Below, in pieces: positions 31,501 through 42,395 of a stretch of 64,000 nt of DNA (its first letter is position 1; the number at the start of each line of letters is the position of its first letter). Under the pieces are notes generated by a model. That model had not been told where the DNA came from, made no database searches, and saw only the letters and a program-made list of their open reading frames with translations. Source of the stretch: Trichostrongylus colubriformis (taxonomy: Eukaryota > Nematoda > Chromadorea > Rhabditida > Trichostrongylidae); the NCBI GenBank assembly GCA_963978905.1, contig OZ022258.1:59535638-59599637 (forward strand). Reading direction: 5' to 3'. The position numbers were made by a program, and so were the translations under genes.

Positions 31501-33109
31501 GTGCACGCTCCGCCCACGGAGCGCGGAGCTCAACTTGGTTCATGTGTGCTCCTCTTGTCTCATTCCCTACCCATCCCAAACTTGTCCCATTTCCACAGGT
31601 TGTTCTTCATGTAATGCCCAGCTCCGCTCACTGCCACAACTGAAATTTCTCATCCTTTCATAGCCCCACCTACTACTCACCACTTCCCTTTTTCCCTTGG
31701 CTTCAGATCATTCTGGAATAAATAGCTATTTTCGCAATGCGTCCGACCGACTAATTACACTCTCCGCTCATTGTTGGCGAGTTTTCTCTCATTTGAAGTG
31801 TGTTTGAAGCAGCATGGACATTGGTCATTTTTCTACCGGTTTTTTCCTGGTTTGTCTATGCTAGTATCGAGTTACGAATTTCTGTTGTACGGACCGCCTA
31901 TTCGGGCTGCGACCCGGCCACTGTCCTCAGGCCCCTTTCATGACTTTTAGAAACCCATGGCTGACCTTAACCCATTATTCGAACCGACCAAACAATTCTC
32001 GATCCGATGACCAAACGAATCTCAGTCCACGCTCCGCTCACCGTGAGCGGAGCTTGACATGGTCCTTGTGTGCTCTCTACTTCTTGTCTCATGCCCTACC
32101 CGTCCAAAACTTGTCCCCATCTCTACCGCTTGTTTTTCATGTTATGCCTAATTTCGTGACAGAGGGACCGAGGCTCGGAAATAGCAGACGAAGCATTTTA
32201 TATGATGTGGTAGGAATGTTAAACCTCGCGATTTCAGCAGTTCTTGCGATTGGAACTGATCGAAATATTCACCAAAATCGCGAAGTCTGAAGTGATCGAT
32301 CCTGCGCGCTCATACTTCGAGCGTTAGTGCAAACTATTCATTTGTTGTTTTCCAGGTCTGTGCTGATGAGCACGTTATACATGCGGAGCGACATATGGCG
32401 CCGCTTTGTGGAAGCATTGCACAGCACTCTATTTTGAAGAAAAAAAAGGTAGCTGTTTCCTAACGTTTTCTTAGATCCATCAAAGAAAAACAGAGTTCGA
32501 AAGGTTGGTATGTGTGCAGAGTTTACTATGATTGATCGCCCTTCGATTGTTAAATAATTAGGTTCCATGATGGTTCTTCTACAAGTTTCGCACATCACGA
32601 TCATGTGCAACCTTTCTGAATTGATTCCACCATCAAGAGAACCGTAGTGCATAGGCAGAGTGAGAAAAAGTGTAGTTCGTTTGAGGAAAAGAAATTTTGA
32701 ATAAAAACGATAGGGTCTGCACTGTTATTGTAAAGAACTGTGTGGTTATGTTGTTGTTTAATGGTTTTGTTTTGTTACAATTAATCGTGTGTGCGAAGTT
32801 GTGATCTGCCATAGTTAGGCAGTGCAAGACGGTAGATACTTTTTGACCGACCTAATTGCTAAATATAAAGAGCCAAGAAAATTTTCCACAAAAGATGTTG
32901 TGAAAACTTGAAACACTGTTTTGAATAACGGTCACAAACACATGTGTTCTTCTCCATATTCGAAAAGCTGCTCTGTTTCTTTCAGACTTCGACGAAATGA
33001 CAGTTTCGTAGGTAGCTCGATGCGATACTCTCTAGAAGCTGTCGAGATACCTGTTCAATCATTTGAGAGCGCAACAAATCGCATTAAAGGAGGGTGCCAT
33101 TGCAATTAG
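28543..33109 (+). CDS. Unrecognised multi-exon host gene, exons 1-9
   Basis: Exons that join in phase can be read at 28543-28574 (start MTKASSKKEH), 28832-28945, 29163-29208, 29299-29448, 29543-29629, 29685-29762, 30636-30710, 32356-32448 and 33036-33109. Most introns begin GT and end with TTCAG or TTTAG. The protein starts basic and helical (KENERIARMKAAREAY, then SKLSQARSAKQKID) and turns serine- and alanine-rich. It then has SLLPLGINIFGPNVSAIDKM and VRDFIESRLNSGTTPKKAAP. A late helix reads FNHLRAQQIALKEGAIAI. I do not recognise the family; the composition suggests a coiled-coil plus disordered protein. The third exon could instead run on without the 90-base intron. The last exon has a competing acceptor at 32979 giving a different frame. 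MITEs and a Helitron-like element lie in the introns. Confidence 0.5.
28616..28815. mobile_element. Short MITE, GGTGCTATC family, intronic
   Basis: About 200 bp. It starts GGTGCTATCTCAGTTAGGGG and ends CCTCCTCATTGCGACAACACC-like sequence, an imperfect inverted repeat of the start. The same termini are seen, better preserved, at 63348-63580. It lies in the first intron, 16 bases before the next exon. Confidence 0.55.
30146..30446. mobile_element. MITE with 9-bp CATGGGAAA duplication, intronic
   Basis: 301 bp flanked by CATGGGAAA (30137-30145 and 30447-30455). The left arm is GGGTG followed by a long G run, then AAATACGCCAAAAAATCGCG. The right arm is GCAATTTTTCGACGTATTTC, then CTCCCACAC. The interior is GC-rich with CGCCGCTCGCCGCGAGCG. 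The 9-bp duplication and homopolymer-bearing arm link it in style to the element at 27549. Confidence 0.72.
31125..32185 (-). mobile_element. Helitron-like non-autonomous element, minus strand
   Basis: On the minus strand the sequence ends with a hairpin (GCGCAGCAGTGTGCGC), a short spacer and CTGG followed by T, at 31125. This matches the 3' ends at 42395 and 43432. The body repeats the family landmarks CTGTCACGAAATT, ATGGGGACAAGTTT and CTCCGCCCACGGTGGGCGGAG-like blocks at least twice. The 5' end near 32185 is diverged and lacks the TCCCTACTATATA start, so it may be truncated. It lies in an intron of the host gene. No Rep/helicase is encoded. Confidence 0.55.
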
Positions 33110-33139
33110 GTGAGGGGAACGCATTCCGCAATGGATGTA

Positions 33140-33353
33140 TTAGGTTGTCCCGAACGTTCCGGAACACCTCGACCTCCTTCTTTCAAATTTATTTTATTAC
33201 AACAAAGCCTTTTGCAGCATGTCATCCATTATTCGGAAGAGAATTTCCTACTCTACAAAATGATATGTCTTGTTGACCGAAATGTGTTTATGTTGTATAG
33301 AAATAAATTTGAAAAAGTGGTCGAGGTGTTCCGGAACTTTCGGGACAACCTAA
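33140..33353. mobile_element. Mariner-derived MITE, intronic
   Basis: 214 bp starting TTAGGTTGTCCCGAACGTTC and ending GAACTTTCGGGACAACCTAA, flanked by TA on both sides (33138-33139 and 33354-33355). Inverted repeats extend about 35 bases through CCGGAACACCTCGACC. The first 12 bases equal those of the mariner at 9608. There is no coding capacity. Confidence 0.88.
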
Positions 33354-33355
33354 TA

Positions 33356-34066
33356 TTTTGACCTAAGCCTAGACGGGCAACAAGCTTCCTACTCCTCCAT
33401 TAAGGCTTTGACAAAAATGTACGCTCGAGTTGACTACTCTCAATGATGCTGCCCGTAAACAGTGAAAGGAACAAGTAGTATTCTGTAAGCTATGCCATTA
33501 TCGCCACCTCTTAACTCTACGTGGCCGTTGGAACATCACTCAGTTCTGTGTAAATGTATTAATCATCTGTGTAAAAGGTACCGTAGAGGCGAATCAGTTT
33601 CGGGGCACCTTTGTTCCTGGTGCCAGTTCCCGCTGTGTTAATAAAACTACATCTATTCATTTTGCTTTTCCTTTCGTTTTCTTGTTCTACTAATGTCAGT
33701 TTAACCCAGAAAACTTACTGGTTTTACTCTTGTTTCTCTGGGACAATCATTTTCAGGTTGCTATTGTTTTACATGTGATTTCTCCTTCTACCTTTTGGAG
33801 CAGTGTTGCATTTTCTTTGAATGACATCATTTTATCAGTGACACCGCGAACATATAAAGCCGCGGAGGCGCCTTGCCTATGCTGCCGCTCACGAATTTTC
33901 ATTTCTGCTGTCGATAGTGTAGTCCTTGCGTACTCACTACCAACCTGACCCAAAACATAGTTCCCCACTCAAAAGAGTCATTCTTTGTGATTCTCTTATC
34001 ATGTTTTTCATTGGGTCATTTGATCTTTATATTTTCGGGTATGACATTTTCGGAATGTGTTTTCAG
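33356..34066. other. AT-rich intron-like stretch
   Basis: It contains a short segment (about 33362-33425) similar to the interior of the GGTGCTATC MITE family, with an AGGCTTTGACAAAAATGTAC-like block. No further exon could be placed with confidence, although the phase of the flanking exons suggests one may be missing. Confidence 0.35.
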
Positions 34067-36995
34067 TCATTACTACCGTCTACACTAAGTGAATGGGATG
34101 GATCAGTCGCTGCTACAGGAGAAATGAATCTGTCATCTGATAAACGCGTGTCCGACTTTGTTCATTCTTACATGTGATTATTTTCAATATGCCTCATTGT
34201 TTTTCTTTAAAATTCTTCATTATTAAGTAAGCTTTTCAACATGACCGATGAAGGCTGGCAGTCGATTGAACCGATAATGCTCGATGAATTGATTGGACTC
34301 TTGAAAGATAAAAAGAAATGGTTGGTAACAGTCGTATGTGCTAACGTCAGTAACTAGCGCTTTATCTGTGAAATTCAATTACGATGCTTCAGGCTTGATG
34401 AACAAGCAGCATTGATGCCTGTGGACACCTCTTCTTCACTGCTATCCCTTCCTGAGGGTATACACAAGCCGTGTTCGAGAGGGTTTTGCAAAGTTGTCCA
34501 CAACCCACGTCGTAATGGTAATACTGACCTCCACATTGACCACGCTTACCAGGTTTACATTCAAGACGACTCTCGATGTGGTTTTGTCATATACTTACCC
34601 CAATTCTACTATTCAGGAGGTCTCATAAACGAAACTAAGAAACACGGTCGTACTTCGCCAGTAACGCTTATGCATTACTCACTGCGTTCGCGCCAAAAAG
34701 ATCCTGTTTCATTTGCAATGGGAGAAGATTCGGTGAGCGATACTAACAACGCCTTGCTATGAAGTTGAAGATCCATTGTTGGTACGTTCTGCCCTTCTGT
34801 CCGATTCGCAATTTACCTGTTCACTGATATCCTGGTTAACTGCATACTAATCTTAATCACATACTTTGCTGGCTGTGGCACTACCACACATTTCAATGTT
34901 TAGCTTTCTGGTGAACTTCTTTTCATTTTCTTGCCCAGGCATGTTGACTTTGAATTATCCTGATCTCCTGTCACTGCATTTACCGTATTTTCATTTCTAA
35001 TTTTCATGGTTAGAGAAGAAATGCTTCACATTCTGTTCCATGTTTCGAACATATATCGCAGTCCTGTTCATTAACAGTTTTACTAACATCGCTAATAACA
35101 TGTAAAATGTTACTGTAACTCTAATTGGACATCCTTTGATTAATTTTCATGTTGAGGTTCTTTCCCGGTGTTAAGTGTATTTGACGAAAATGTGCAACAT
35201 GATACTGTGATTGTTGCTGGGGCGACGTATGAATTTCACATGATTTGATGCATGTTCTCGCAATTTTGAAGCTCTCTGGTAGCAACACTATGCAAGAACT
35301 GTGCTCTTAGCAACCACAATGCGCTTCACGCTATAGTTGTACACCATCAGGTCAAAAATCGCATCCTGAACTCTGTCAGTGTGGTAACATAGTGAACGGT
35401 TATGCATGGTACAGTGCCGCTGCTGTAGCTGCAGTAGGCCCTGCCGTCGATTTGCTGTGCTCTGTCTGGGCTGGCTGTTCACAATAGAGGAGTAAATGGG
35501 GAGACGGTCGTTTGGCGCGGCCCCTTGGAGCTAATTTGCCAATAGGGCACTGCCAAAGCTCCTCCCCTAAAAAGGCTTAGGTAAATCTGGGAGAGTCCAG
35601 ACGGCCCATGCGCCCCATTGGCAAATTAGCTGCAAGGGCCGCGCCAAACGACATACACCCGTCTAGATCACAAATGCAAAATACCAGACGATGGCGCGGC
35701 GTAATTTCGGCAGCCTATATCCCCTCGGTGTCATATGTACGAGATATAGCCGAGACGCTATGCTTTTTCTCTTCCTTGACATGTGTTGCAGATGCCATGT
35801 TGCTTGTGGAAGTGACGCCATAGTTGTATGAGGTTTTGTATCCTGTCAGTAAATATTTAAGATCAGACAGCGATGTCTTTATATAGGAGTTACCATAATT
35901 CTTTTTAAAGGTGTGCTTATCATATCTGTGTTGCCTTGGCTAATAGACACATTTAGGAAGAGACAGGTGCTTCGAAAGTTGAAGGTACACCTTGCTGATA
36001 GATTCCATGGCTAGGTTGCTCTTGACGTCAAATTCACTTATGCGGTAGGAAACGATAATCCTTACATCCATTTTCTTCAATGCTTAACAAGTTGGCAAAT
36101 CTTTAACGGATGTTTTCCGGACGAATACCAGCCGGTACAAGCGCACACCATGCGCGCATCACACGGTGGAATGCAAATTGGTTCATGATGTGTACTTTGT
36201 GATTGGCTGTTTCCGTTGGCGCAGCTACTGCTACGTTCACCCGTTCTTGGGCCTTCACACACAACTGATGATTTCGATTGATCGCCCATGATTCGATAGG
36301 ATTCACCTGGTGGTCCTGTTCGCTTATTAATATCATCCACTTTTTCCTGCTCCTTTACGGAAGCCCATAATTTTAGTGGATACTGTACGATAGTCTTTTT
36401 TAGATCTACTCACTTGGCGAATTTTTGTTTCTGTTCACCCACTTAGACAGTGATACACTTCTCGTGAATTCGTATATTACTTTTATCCTTCTTTCTCCTC
36501 ATCATGAGTCTCTCTGGAACCTTTGAGTTTTCGAGACCCGCCCACTACTGCCCTCCGCCCATCGAAAAAGTTGACTCTTTCTCCTTCGGGCTGCTGGTGA
36601 TCAGCCTTACGTTTTTCATGGTTTGCTGGCCGTTTCAGAATTACTACAACTTTTTACAGGGAATACCATACGATTGATTGCATGTCCCACCCAGTATATG
36701 CTTGTCCACTCTTGTTTCTATTCCATTCCCACTTCCATAGCTTGGACATTGCGCATTTCTACTGATTCTTTTCCTGATCATTAGGTTGTGTTGAAACCAA
36801 GTCACTTGTAAAAAGGATTAAGACCAGCGATCAGTTTTTGGAACAAGTGGAGGACTTCACGGGTACCACATGATCAAAAGCAATTCCCAGAGTACAGTCA
36901 GTATGGACAACTCGATAAAAGAAGAAAGCGTTGTGCATGAAATTCACATTCACTCACCTTCACCTTTGCAGACAATTGAAAAGCGTACGAAGTGA
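34067..36995 (+). CDS. Downstream exons: same gene or a second gene
   Basis: An exon at 34067 (SLLPSTLSEWDGSVAATGEM) runs either to a TGA at 34175-34177 or to a GT at 34160. In the second case a 72-base intron joins it in frame to 34232 (LFNMTDEGWQSIEPIMLDEL). From there exons 34232-34320, 34393-34457 and 34617-34732 connect in consistent phase (DKKKWLDEQAALMPVDTSSS, then LINETKKHGRTSPVTLMHYS). A last small exon from 36972 would add TIEKRTK and a TGA at 36993-36995; a different phase would keep it open to 37006. The alternative is a separate gene starting at the ATG at 34241, only 63 bases after the upstream stop, as in nematode operons. No family is recognised. Confidence 0.48.
35495..35662. 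mobile_element. Short fold-back MITE in an intron
   Basis: About 170 bp. The left arm is CGTTTGGCGCGGCCCCTTGG then AGCTAATTTGCCAATAGGGC; the right arm is GCCCCATTGGCAAATTAGCT then GCAAGGGCCGCGCCAAACG. Arms of about 45 bases are nearly perfect and both ends carry AGACGG. No target duplication was resolved. Confidence 0.7.
35663..36971. other. Intronic or intergenic stretch with a Helitron-type fragment
   Basis: A minus frame at 36103-36336 is open but unplaced. From about 36530 to 36740 the sequence has CCGCCCACTACTGCCCTCCGCC and CTTGTCCACTCTTG landmarks of the Helitron-like family in minus orientation, strongly diverged. Confidence 0.35.
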
Positions 36996-37079
36996 AAGTT
37001 TGTCAGGTATAGTTTCCCAGTAGGATTAACCGGCTGACGCCGGCCAATTCTTTTGACGGCGGCTTAACCGGCCTTGTAA

Positions 37080-37473
37080 GGCAGCGTTCATGCTTTGCGC
37101 ACCGACGCCGACACCGGCGGCGAAAGCGGAAATTTGCCGACGATCACGGTGGCAAATCGTTTGCCTGCCGCAGACTACGGCGGCACTTCGGCGACGCGCT
37201 CCGTTTGTAGAACGCCTGACCATACCACACCACGGTATATAATCGTGGCAAGAGCCCAGGAATCTAAATACGGGTTGGGCATAGTTCAGTACTATGCCAA
37301 AATTCGAATTCGTATCCATGGCTCTCACCGATCATCATACTGTAATGTGGTTAGGTCGAGCGTTTCGTAAGCGGAGCGCGTCACCAGAGTGCCATCGTGA
37401 GAGGCGGCGGGCACATGATTTTGAGGCCGTCGCTGCCGATGCTGGCATCTGTGCGCAAAGTATGAACGCGGCC
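37080..37473. mobile_element. GC-rich MITE with TAA duplication, copy 2
   Basis: 394 bp with TAA on both sides (37077-37079 and 37474-37476). It starts GGCAGCGTTCATGCTTTGCG and ends CGCAAAGTATGAACGCGGCC. It is the same family as 5121-5664, with shared CCGACACCGGCGGCG subterminal sequence and a shorter interior. A G run follows at 37477. Confidence 0.78.
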
Positions 37474-37704
37474 TAAGGGGGGGGGGGGCGACTCTCGGCT
37501 TGTCGCTTACGCGGCAAACCGATTTTCGCTCGCATGAGGGGGAGCGGCTCCAATGTATGGGTGTTCCAAATAATTATGATTAAACTACCAACCATCATCG
37601 GCTTTCGTTGGCACTAAGATATACCGAACATACTTATCACCCTACCCACTGAAGATTAGTCCCTTTAAAATGCAGAAGTACTGGCTGTTGGGTCTGATAT
37701 GCAG

Positions 37705-39589
37705 AGAAAGTCGACGTGATGAGTAGTACAGAAGTGAAGAAAAAATGGAGCAGAAAGGTCGAAAAATACGAAAAACAGTCCATCCTTCCCAACCTGGATT
37801 CGGGGTGGGGGGAAGGGCTCGTAAAAAAGAACGAGCCACGTCATAATGGTGGGCAGCTTTCGAAAAAAGTGTCTTTTTCAAAGCTCAGGTGCTCCCTTCA
37901 CCGTGAATTTTGCCGCATACAATTTCTTAGACCCTGACTTTTATCTGGATGACTCACTGAGAGCTCTCGTTGCACGCATTACTCCTACCACCATCTTTAA
38001 CTCTCCAACATCTCCTTGTTCACCTCACCTATCTACCCGTCATCGCCTTCCGTAGTTCTTTATTTCTATCTTATGAGACAATAGGGAGCGCTAGCAAATG
38101 ACGGTGAGTTCTCGTTAACGTCAGCGCATGTGTGACCATCTTCTATGTCTCTCTATCACCTCTTTAAGATCTTGGGACGGGTATAGATGACCATACCCTA
38201 CAATGTAACCTACTTATCTCTAGGCTGTACCGGGTTCACTTTGAGCACCGTCCATCGAGGATAGCCCTGCCAATACGGATTTTCTTTCAGAATCTCATAA
38301 TCAACCCCAAACCATTTTCCCCACGTGTAAGCCCTTTAGAGAGGTAAATTGGAACTTATCGGTTTGCGTGCCTGGCTTAGTTTCCGTAAAGATCGAACAT
38401 GTAATATCATTCCACACTGCATTGCGCAGTAGTGGGCGCCACCACACTGTGGTTATATTGCCTGTTTTCGGATTTTTATCAAAATTGACAATTCCGGTAG
38501 ATGGTCCATGGCAGTCCCGATGGCTTTACTTTAGCAGCCGTGCATCCTCGTTGGTACACATTTCCTGCCTTCTCCACAAGGATCAGTCGTTTTTCCGAGC
38601 GATAGCCATAATCTCTAAAATTATCCTCGGCCTGGGTCAAGCGCGGCGTCGAGGAAAATTTGCAAAAATGCAACCCTCCCAAAAGATGCCCTCCATGTCG
38701 CGGATGACCTCTCATCTTGTGCGGTCATCGGTGCTACACCCGCTCTCAAACTCCCGGCGCTCCGACCTTTTGGGTCGGAGCCCCATCGGACCACTACGGA
38801 CACCCGCTCCTGCCTCGGCGGACCTACCCCGGGGACCAAGGGGTCTTCAGCCCTAGGCTGGACCGTGAGGAGTGTCACTAGCGGTACGCTAGGCCTAGCG
38901 CACACCCTCTGGTCTCCCCATAATAACAAGATATTAACACAACAATAGAATAGCCCAAGGCATTGTAGGAACAGACCCTACGTTTCAAGACATAACACAA
39001 TATAACATACGCAATACATTTATTGTCAACGTACTAATATCATACCTGCTATACTTCTCTCCCAAGTCGCCTCAGTAGGGGCGACTCCATCAGCCGGCTA
39101 TACGTAGTAGACCCCCATCCGGGCGTTTCCTCTTGGCCATGTGGCTGACGGTGCCACGACGGGACCCAAACCACATGGCTGCTCTCAGTCGGGGAGCAGG
39201 GGTGGCTCACCGCCAACTCATGTGCCAGCGCTCCACTACCCGAGAGCCAAGGTGCACCGCACCCCAGACCTCGGGCAGCATCATGGCGTTGCCTGGTGAA
39301 AACCGACTGACAGTCGGCGACCAGCCTTTTATACTAGTCTCAGCCACAGAGGACGGAGCCAAGCGCGAGCGCGATGCGCTGCCGCGGTTGCAACCGCACG
39401 CGGATGGGCCGGGGAGCGCGATGCCTCCGGCGGCCACCGTCGCGATCCGCGACACTCCATGCCAGCCCATCCCTTCTTCAGGTTCCGGTAGTTCTGTTAT
39501 TTCCACCCAGTCAGGCGATATATTAAGGAAATAAGAGCCTGTCTACGCCTAAAAAATTGAGACAGAACTCATAGTAAAATAAACATCAT
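37705..39589 (-). repeat. Dispersed repeat R1, copy 2 (inverted), split by a solo LTR
   Basis: This matches 8107-9268 in reverse orientation from about 37705 to 38695 and again from 39455 to 39589. It includes the stretch that abuts the mariner relic, so the mariner plus R1 composite was duplicated as one unit. The 759-bp interruption is the solo LTR at 38696-39454. Confidence 0.78.
38696..39454 (-). mobile_element. Solo LTR (759 bp) with 5-bp CTCCA duplication
   Basis: The insert begins TGTCGCGGAT and ends ATCCGCGACA, and is flanked by CTCCA (38691-38695 and 39455-39459). The homologous R1 copy at 8.2 kb has the uninterrupted site, with one CTCCA equivalent. On the minus strand there is TATAAAAG at about 39326-39333 and AATAAA at about 39018-39023 downstream, in the order expected for an LTR transcribed towards lower coordinates. 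No internal region or partner LTR is present. It differs in sequence from the two LTR families at 13-24 kb. Confidence 0.82.
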
Positions 39590-40262
39590 GGGTTGTCCGG
39601 AAAATTCTCAGCGTTTTGAGTGTTTCACTTCAAACGATCATAACCTTCTTTATACTCATCGGATCCAATCAAAATAAGCACCGTTCCAGTCAGCATACTT
39701 TTGCCAGTGTGACATCAGTTGACAAATCCCAACGAGAAAAAAACTGGGTGGTCGAGAATCCACGAAGGCTTTTTTGCGTGGCGTGATTGATGAAGTAATT
39801 ATAGCAAGAAAGTCCTGAAAATGTTTAGAAACGTGATAGTCCGTTGGTGAAAGGTCTGGAGAATATGGCGGGTGAGGTAGAACCTCAAACCCCAATTCGT
39901 TCAATTCATAAATGTGATATGTGAAACGTGTGGGCGGGCATTGCCAAGCAAAAGAAAACGGACCTTTTCTGTTGACAAGTGTTGGCTGCAGCTGACGCAA
40001 TTTCCGGTACATTTCGTCGATTTCTCCAAAGTAGGACTATCCTGTGATGGTTTGGCTTGGTGACAAGAAGTTATAGTGGGTCACACCAGCCGATAACCAC
40101 CACACTGTGACCATGTTCTTTTGAGGATTCGGCTTTGGAAATAGTCTCAGTGGTTCGTCGGCATCCAACCACTGCCCGGTACGTTTCCTGTTACCATAAA
40201 ACTGGTAATAACGGTCAAACTGAAGCGGCCATTTTCCTCGACACCAGGGTGTGCCCTGCATG
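39590..40262 (-). pseudogene. Mariner transposase relic, 5'-truncated
   Basis: The right terminal repeat starts at 39590 (GGGTTGTCCGGAAAATTCTC). On the minus strand the transposase is readable from about 40261: GQWLDADEPLRLFPKPNPQK, KNMVTVWWLSAG, EIDEMYRKLRQLQP-like, then VLPHPPYSPDLSPTDYHV with the third aspartate intact. It stops matching at about 40262, so the N-terminal half is gone. It is the counterpart of the relic at 6970-8106. Confidence 0.85.
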
Positions 40263-40748
40263 CATTTTATGCGGCAGGGATGAAGGATGGATTAAAGTAA
40301 GATGATAAAGTTAGAAACTAAACAGAAGCTGTGTAATGCGATCGGCGCGTCGCAGTTGCAATAGCGACCCGGCGATCGCAATGTAGCGCGGTATCTTCTC
40401 TAGTAAATTCAAACATTTTCAAACATTTGTAACTTCACTCAAAATTAATTTTCCAAAGTAGTGTAAACTGTTATCATAGTAGCTCCCATAGTCCAGTCTA
40501 TCAGCTGCTTGGTTTCTCTAATGGCAGCGTAAATCTCTACATGAAAAACTACTCTATATGCAAATCGTGGGAAAATTGGAAAAAAATTTTGAAGTATCTC
40601 AGTGCAGATGGTCGTGGCGCTTTTCAAACTTAGTTGTATGAGTGCCAATTTCTGGTGCGGTATGTACGAAATTGCCGCTTTCTGACGACCACGTAAACTA
40701 TAGCATATTTACGGATAGACGGACCGACTGACACGAATGTTATCCCTA
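40263..40748. other. No supported feature
   Basis: AT-rich sequence between the mariner relic and the Helitron-like element. No exon or repeat was recognised. Confidence 0.35.
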
Positions 40749-42395
40749 TCCCTACTATATATAGGGTCCGCTAATAAGCGCGCTCGATCTTTAAAATGAA
40801 ATAAAGCAAGTTGTGGGAGAGGTACAAATGAAATTAACTTCTTGTTTGAAAGAGTATTCGAAGGCATTTTGTATGGAAAATAACATCGTTCAAATGGCCA
40901 CCTCGGCTTCGCTTGGTGTTATTTTTTTTATTAGGCAACCAACCAAGGAAGTTCGCGCGGTTTTTTCTAATTGATATTTCTATGCAATGTATCGCTGAAC
41001 TTCGCTGAAACTTCGCCCGGGGGGGTTATTTGGGGTGCTGATCACGAATATGACATCCGTTTTCGCGTTTGCGCCAATTTGGTGCAATTGCACCAAATTG
41101 GTGCAACAACTGTTCTTCACCAACTTTGTTTGAAATTGTCATCTAGGAGCTATTCAGGATGCTGATCACGAATATGACAATCGTTTTCCCAAATAATCCC
41201 CCTGGGCAAAGTTCCAGCGATTTTGGTGAAGGCGAGTTGTTGCACCCACATGGTGCAATTGTACCAAATTGGAGCAAACGCCAAAAACCGATGTCATATT
41301 CGTGATCAGCACCCCAAATAACCCTCCTGAGCAAAGTTTCAGCGAAGTTCAGCGATACATTGCATAGACATATTAACTAGAAAAAACCGCACGAACTTTT
41401 TTGGTTGCCTAATAAAAAAGTAACACCAAGCGAAGCCGAGGTGGCCATTTGAACGATGTTATTTCCCATACAAACTGCCTTCGAATACTCTTTCAAACAA
41501 AAAATAAATGTCATTTATACCTCTCCCACAACTTGCCTTATTTCATTTCAAAGATCGAGCGCGCTTATTGGCGGACCCTATATAAAACGCTTCGACTGTT
41601 TCTACCTCCGCTCGTCCCTCCGTCCGTCTGTCACGAATTTAGGTATTATATGAAAAGCCACCTGTGGAGATGGGAACAAAAGTGGCATGGGTAGGGCATG
41701 GAACGGGAAGTAATGACCATACGTGGACCAAGTTAAGCTCTGCCCATGGTGACGGAGCGTGCATTGGAATGTTCCGGTTTCAGACCGAAAATATTTAATT
41801 GAGTTCGAATGCTCCCCAAACGTGGGAAAAAGATGGGTTACGGTCAGAGATGAGCTTTTGGAAGTCATGGAAGAATCCTTGGCACAGCGGGCGGAGCACT
41901 TTTGGTAGTGGGCGGAGCTCGAACGCCACATGGAAAACAACCTGTAGAAATGGGATGGTACAAGGAGTAAAGAGCATGGACCCCCTCAAGCTCCGCCCAC
42001 GGAGGGCGGGGCGTGGGCAGAAACGTTCGGTTCTTGGATCAAAAATTTCTTGCTCGGATCAAAATAGTGCAAACGTGAGGAAAATATGGGCTAAGGTCGG
42101 CCATGTACCCATGAGAGAGGCCTGGGCACAGTGGGCGGAACGTACCTTGAGTGGTGGTCCGTACAAAAAGATTCATAACTCCGTTCCAACGCAGCCTTGA
42201 AACCAGGAAACAATGGGCAAAATGACCGATGTTCCAGTTATGTTAAATACGCTCAAAATGAGAGGATGCCCGCCCACATTGAGCGGGGCGCGATGTGGTA
42301 ATGGGTACATACAGTAAATTTATAGTAAAGAAATTGCGCTCGACCCACTCACGTTCATGATGTTATGCGCACAGTAGTGTGCGCCAGCCAACTGG
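40749..42395 (+). mobile_element. Helitron-like element 1, interrupted by a fold-back element
   Basis: It begins TCCCTACTATATA after an A at 40748; the same start is seen at about 48710. It resumes at 41581 (TATAAAACGCTTCG, then CTGTCACGAATTTAGG) and ends with the hairpin GCGCACAGTAGTGTGCGC, a spacer and CTGG at 42392-42395, followed by T. The internal sequence has repeated GGGCGGAGC-type blocks. It has no coding capacity. The TC start, hairpin and CTRR end fit non-autonomous Helitrons, though this rests on termini alone. Confidence 0.58.
40762..41580. mobile_element. Fold-back element 1 (about 820 bp)
   Basis: Inverted arms of about 250 bases run from GGGTCCGCTAATAAGCGCGC (40764) to GCGCGCTTATTGGCGGACCC (41578), with landmarks CAAGTTGTGGGAGAGGTA, GCCACCTCGGCTTCGCTTGG and TTAGGCAACCAA. 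Flanks are TA repeats. The centre (about 41030-41330) consists of the shared TGATCACGAATATGACATCC module in both orientations. It is inserted in the 5' end of Helitron-like element 1. Confidence 0.82.
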
